A stretch of 7,106 bases of DNA from Deltaproteobacteria bacterium (lineage in GTDB: Bacteria; Desulfobacterota; Binatia; UBA9968). The stretch's first letter is position 1; each line of letters opens with the position of its first letter. Location of the stretch: contig JACPFE010000476.1 of the NCBI GenBank assembly GCA_016183145.1, positions 1 through 7,106 on the forward strand, given 5' to 3'. Made by a program: the position numbers and the translations under genes. Below are positions 6,342 to 7,106 of the stretch, one piece after another. The notes under the pieces were generated by a model, which was given only the letters and a program-made list of their open reading frames with translations, was not told the DNA's origin and searched no databases.

Positions 6342-6434
6342 GTCTGAGGTCCAGTGTCCGGCGTCTAGGGTCTGGCGTCCCGCGTCTCGAGTTCGGAGAA
6401 TAATACACCGGACCCCGGACTCAAGACTCCGGAC
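6342..6434. repeat. Heptad-phased inverted repeat (GC-rich form)
   Basis: GTC occurs at 6342, 6349, 6356, 6363, 6370, 6377 and 6384, exactly every 7 nt, with a decayed GTT at 6391. The facing arm has GAC at 6411, 6418, 6425 and 6432, again every 7 nt. The arms 6356-6382 and 6408-6434 are complementary at 21 of 27 positions, with a 25-nt loop containing the A/T-rich GAGAATAATACA. Unit consensus is about CGGVGTC. The right arm touches the stop codon (6434-6436) of the minus-strand gene, so in that transcript the hairpin starts at the last coding base and could serve as a 3' end structure. No T-tract follows it on the minus strand. Confidence 0.85.
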
Positions 6435-7106
6435 TATTTTACGATTCCCAATTCCTTCCGCGCTTTGTCGACGAAGCTGTAATCAACCACGTCGGCGACG
6501 GTGACCGGCTTCGCAACCTTGGCGCTTTCCCGCGCCAGGTCGATGAGCACCTGGACGGACTCGGGTTTGACGTCGGCGTCTCTGGTCAGGACGCGGGAGA
6601 CCTGCTTGGACATTTCGGCGGCCATTTTGCGATCGTTTACTTTCCACTGCTTCATCAAAACGTTGGTGACCCCCTCCTGGCTATTTCGATCCCAAATGAA
6701 TTGCAAACCGCGCAGCGTGGCGCGCACCATGCGGTAGACCTCGTCGGGATTTTCACGAATTCTCTTCTCCGAGGTGCCGAAGCCGTTCTGGGGAAATTCG
6801 ACGACGTCGCCGGCAAAGACGAGCTCGTTGTAGCCTTTTTCGAGAGCGATGATGTTCTCCGGCACGGATAGAAAGGATGCGTCGACCACGCCGGTTTCCA
6901 AAACGGCGTAGCGGCTCGCCGCCGAGCCGCCCATGGGAAGCAGGGAAACATCCCGCCCCGGTTCCAGACCGAAGTGTCTCAGCATTTTTTCGGCGATCAA
7001 GGTCGCCGATCCGCCCGGCGAGCTGCCGGCGACTTTTCGTCCTTTCAGTTGCTTGACGTCTTTGATTTCTTTTTTACCCATCAGAAACAGCAAGGGTTTG
7101 GCCACC
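6434..7106 (-). CDS. NMT1/THI5-like ABC-type substrate-binding protein, partial (N-terminus outside window)
   Basis: The last 223 or so residues of a periplasmic-binding-protein-like sequence related to SsuA/TauA/NMT1. Visible family features: DVKQLKGRKVAGSSPGGSA (about 16-34 of the visible part), the usual 'DLKGKKVGVSxxGGS' loop that contacts ligand; GLEPGRDVSLLPMGG (46-60); VLETGVVDASFLS (68-80), the conserved 'L.SG.VDA..L' block; and a helical C-terminal lobe ending DKARKELGIVK. Full-length relatives are around 320-340 residues, so about 100 residues including any signal peptide lie beyond 7106; the GTG near 7105 is an internal valine, not a start. Such proteins bind small organic molecules for an ABC importer, but neither ligand nor partner can be named and no permease or ATPase gene is in view. 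The stop abuts the heptad hairpin. Confidence 0.85.
   Translation of the reverse strand, partial: VAKPLLFLMGKKEIKDVKQLKGRKVAGSSPGGSATLIAEKMLRHFGLEPGRDVSLLPMGGSAASRYAVLETGVVDASFLSVPENIIALEKGYNELVFAGDVVEFPQNGFGTSEKRIRENPDEVYRMVRATLRGLQFIWDRNSQEGVTNVLMKQWKVNDRKMAAEMSKQVSRVLTRDADVKPESVQVLIDLARESAKVAKPVTVADVVDYSFVDKARKELGIVK

Noticed and set aside
6342..6434. Phased repeats as a small CRISPR array
   Set aside because: The unit is 7 nt with no spacers of constant size and the two halves face each other, so it is a hairpin of short tandem units.
7103..7105. GTG as the start of the NMT1-like gene
   Set aside because: A start here would remove the signal peptide and the first part of the N-terminal lobe; the frame stays open to the window edge, so the gene is simply cut by the window.

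Overview
The window looks like chromosomal DNA of an uncultured, moderately GC-rich Gram-negative bacterium. The order yajC-secD-secF-recJ on one strand is, from general knowledge, typical of deltaproteobacteria-like lineages. Two stand-alone periplasmic substrate-binding proteins (a TctC/Bug type and an NMT1/THI5-like type) plus a relic of a third fit soil or sediment groups that carry many such proteins (for example Binatota, Rokubacteria or deltaproteobacterial metagenome bins). That taxonomic call is inference.

Layout. 1-182: non-coding, almost filled by one large nested palindrome (24-163) directly upstream of yajC. 183-3071: tight yajC-secD-secF operon (gaps of 3 and 9 nt) encoding the accessory membrane module of the Sec translocon. 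3072-3224: intergenic spacer made of a long imperfect hairpin built from 7-nt repeats. 3225-4952: recJ, the single-strand 5'-3' exonuclease of recombination and repair. 4959-5984 (minus): TctC/Bug-like solute-binding protein, convergent with recJ and only 6 nt from it. 5985-6433: 449 nt without an intact gene, holding a candidate sigma70-type promoter for the TctC-like gene, a terminator-like hairpin, a plus-strand relic of an NMT1-like substrate-binding gene, and a second hairpin built on the same 7-nt phase. 6434-7106 (minus): C-terminal two thirds of an NMT1-like substrate-binding protein that runs off the window.

How the genes fit together: YajC, SecD and SecF form one complex that uses proton motive force to help move proteins through SecYEG. 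Both solute-binding proteins would be Sec clients if exported, though only the TctC-like one shows its signal peptide here. RecJ is a separate housekeeping function that merely follows the sec genes.

The protein content is conventional. The most unusual material is between the genes: two hairpin elements with a strict GTC-every-7-nt phase, an unrelated nested palindrome whose outer arm overlaps a small hairpin touching the yajC ribosome binding site, and a decayed substrate-binding gene recognisable by patches of homology to the intact neighbour on the opposite strand. I found no new multi-gene system, CRISPR array, tRNA, rRNA or insertion sequence.
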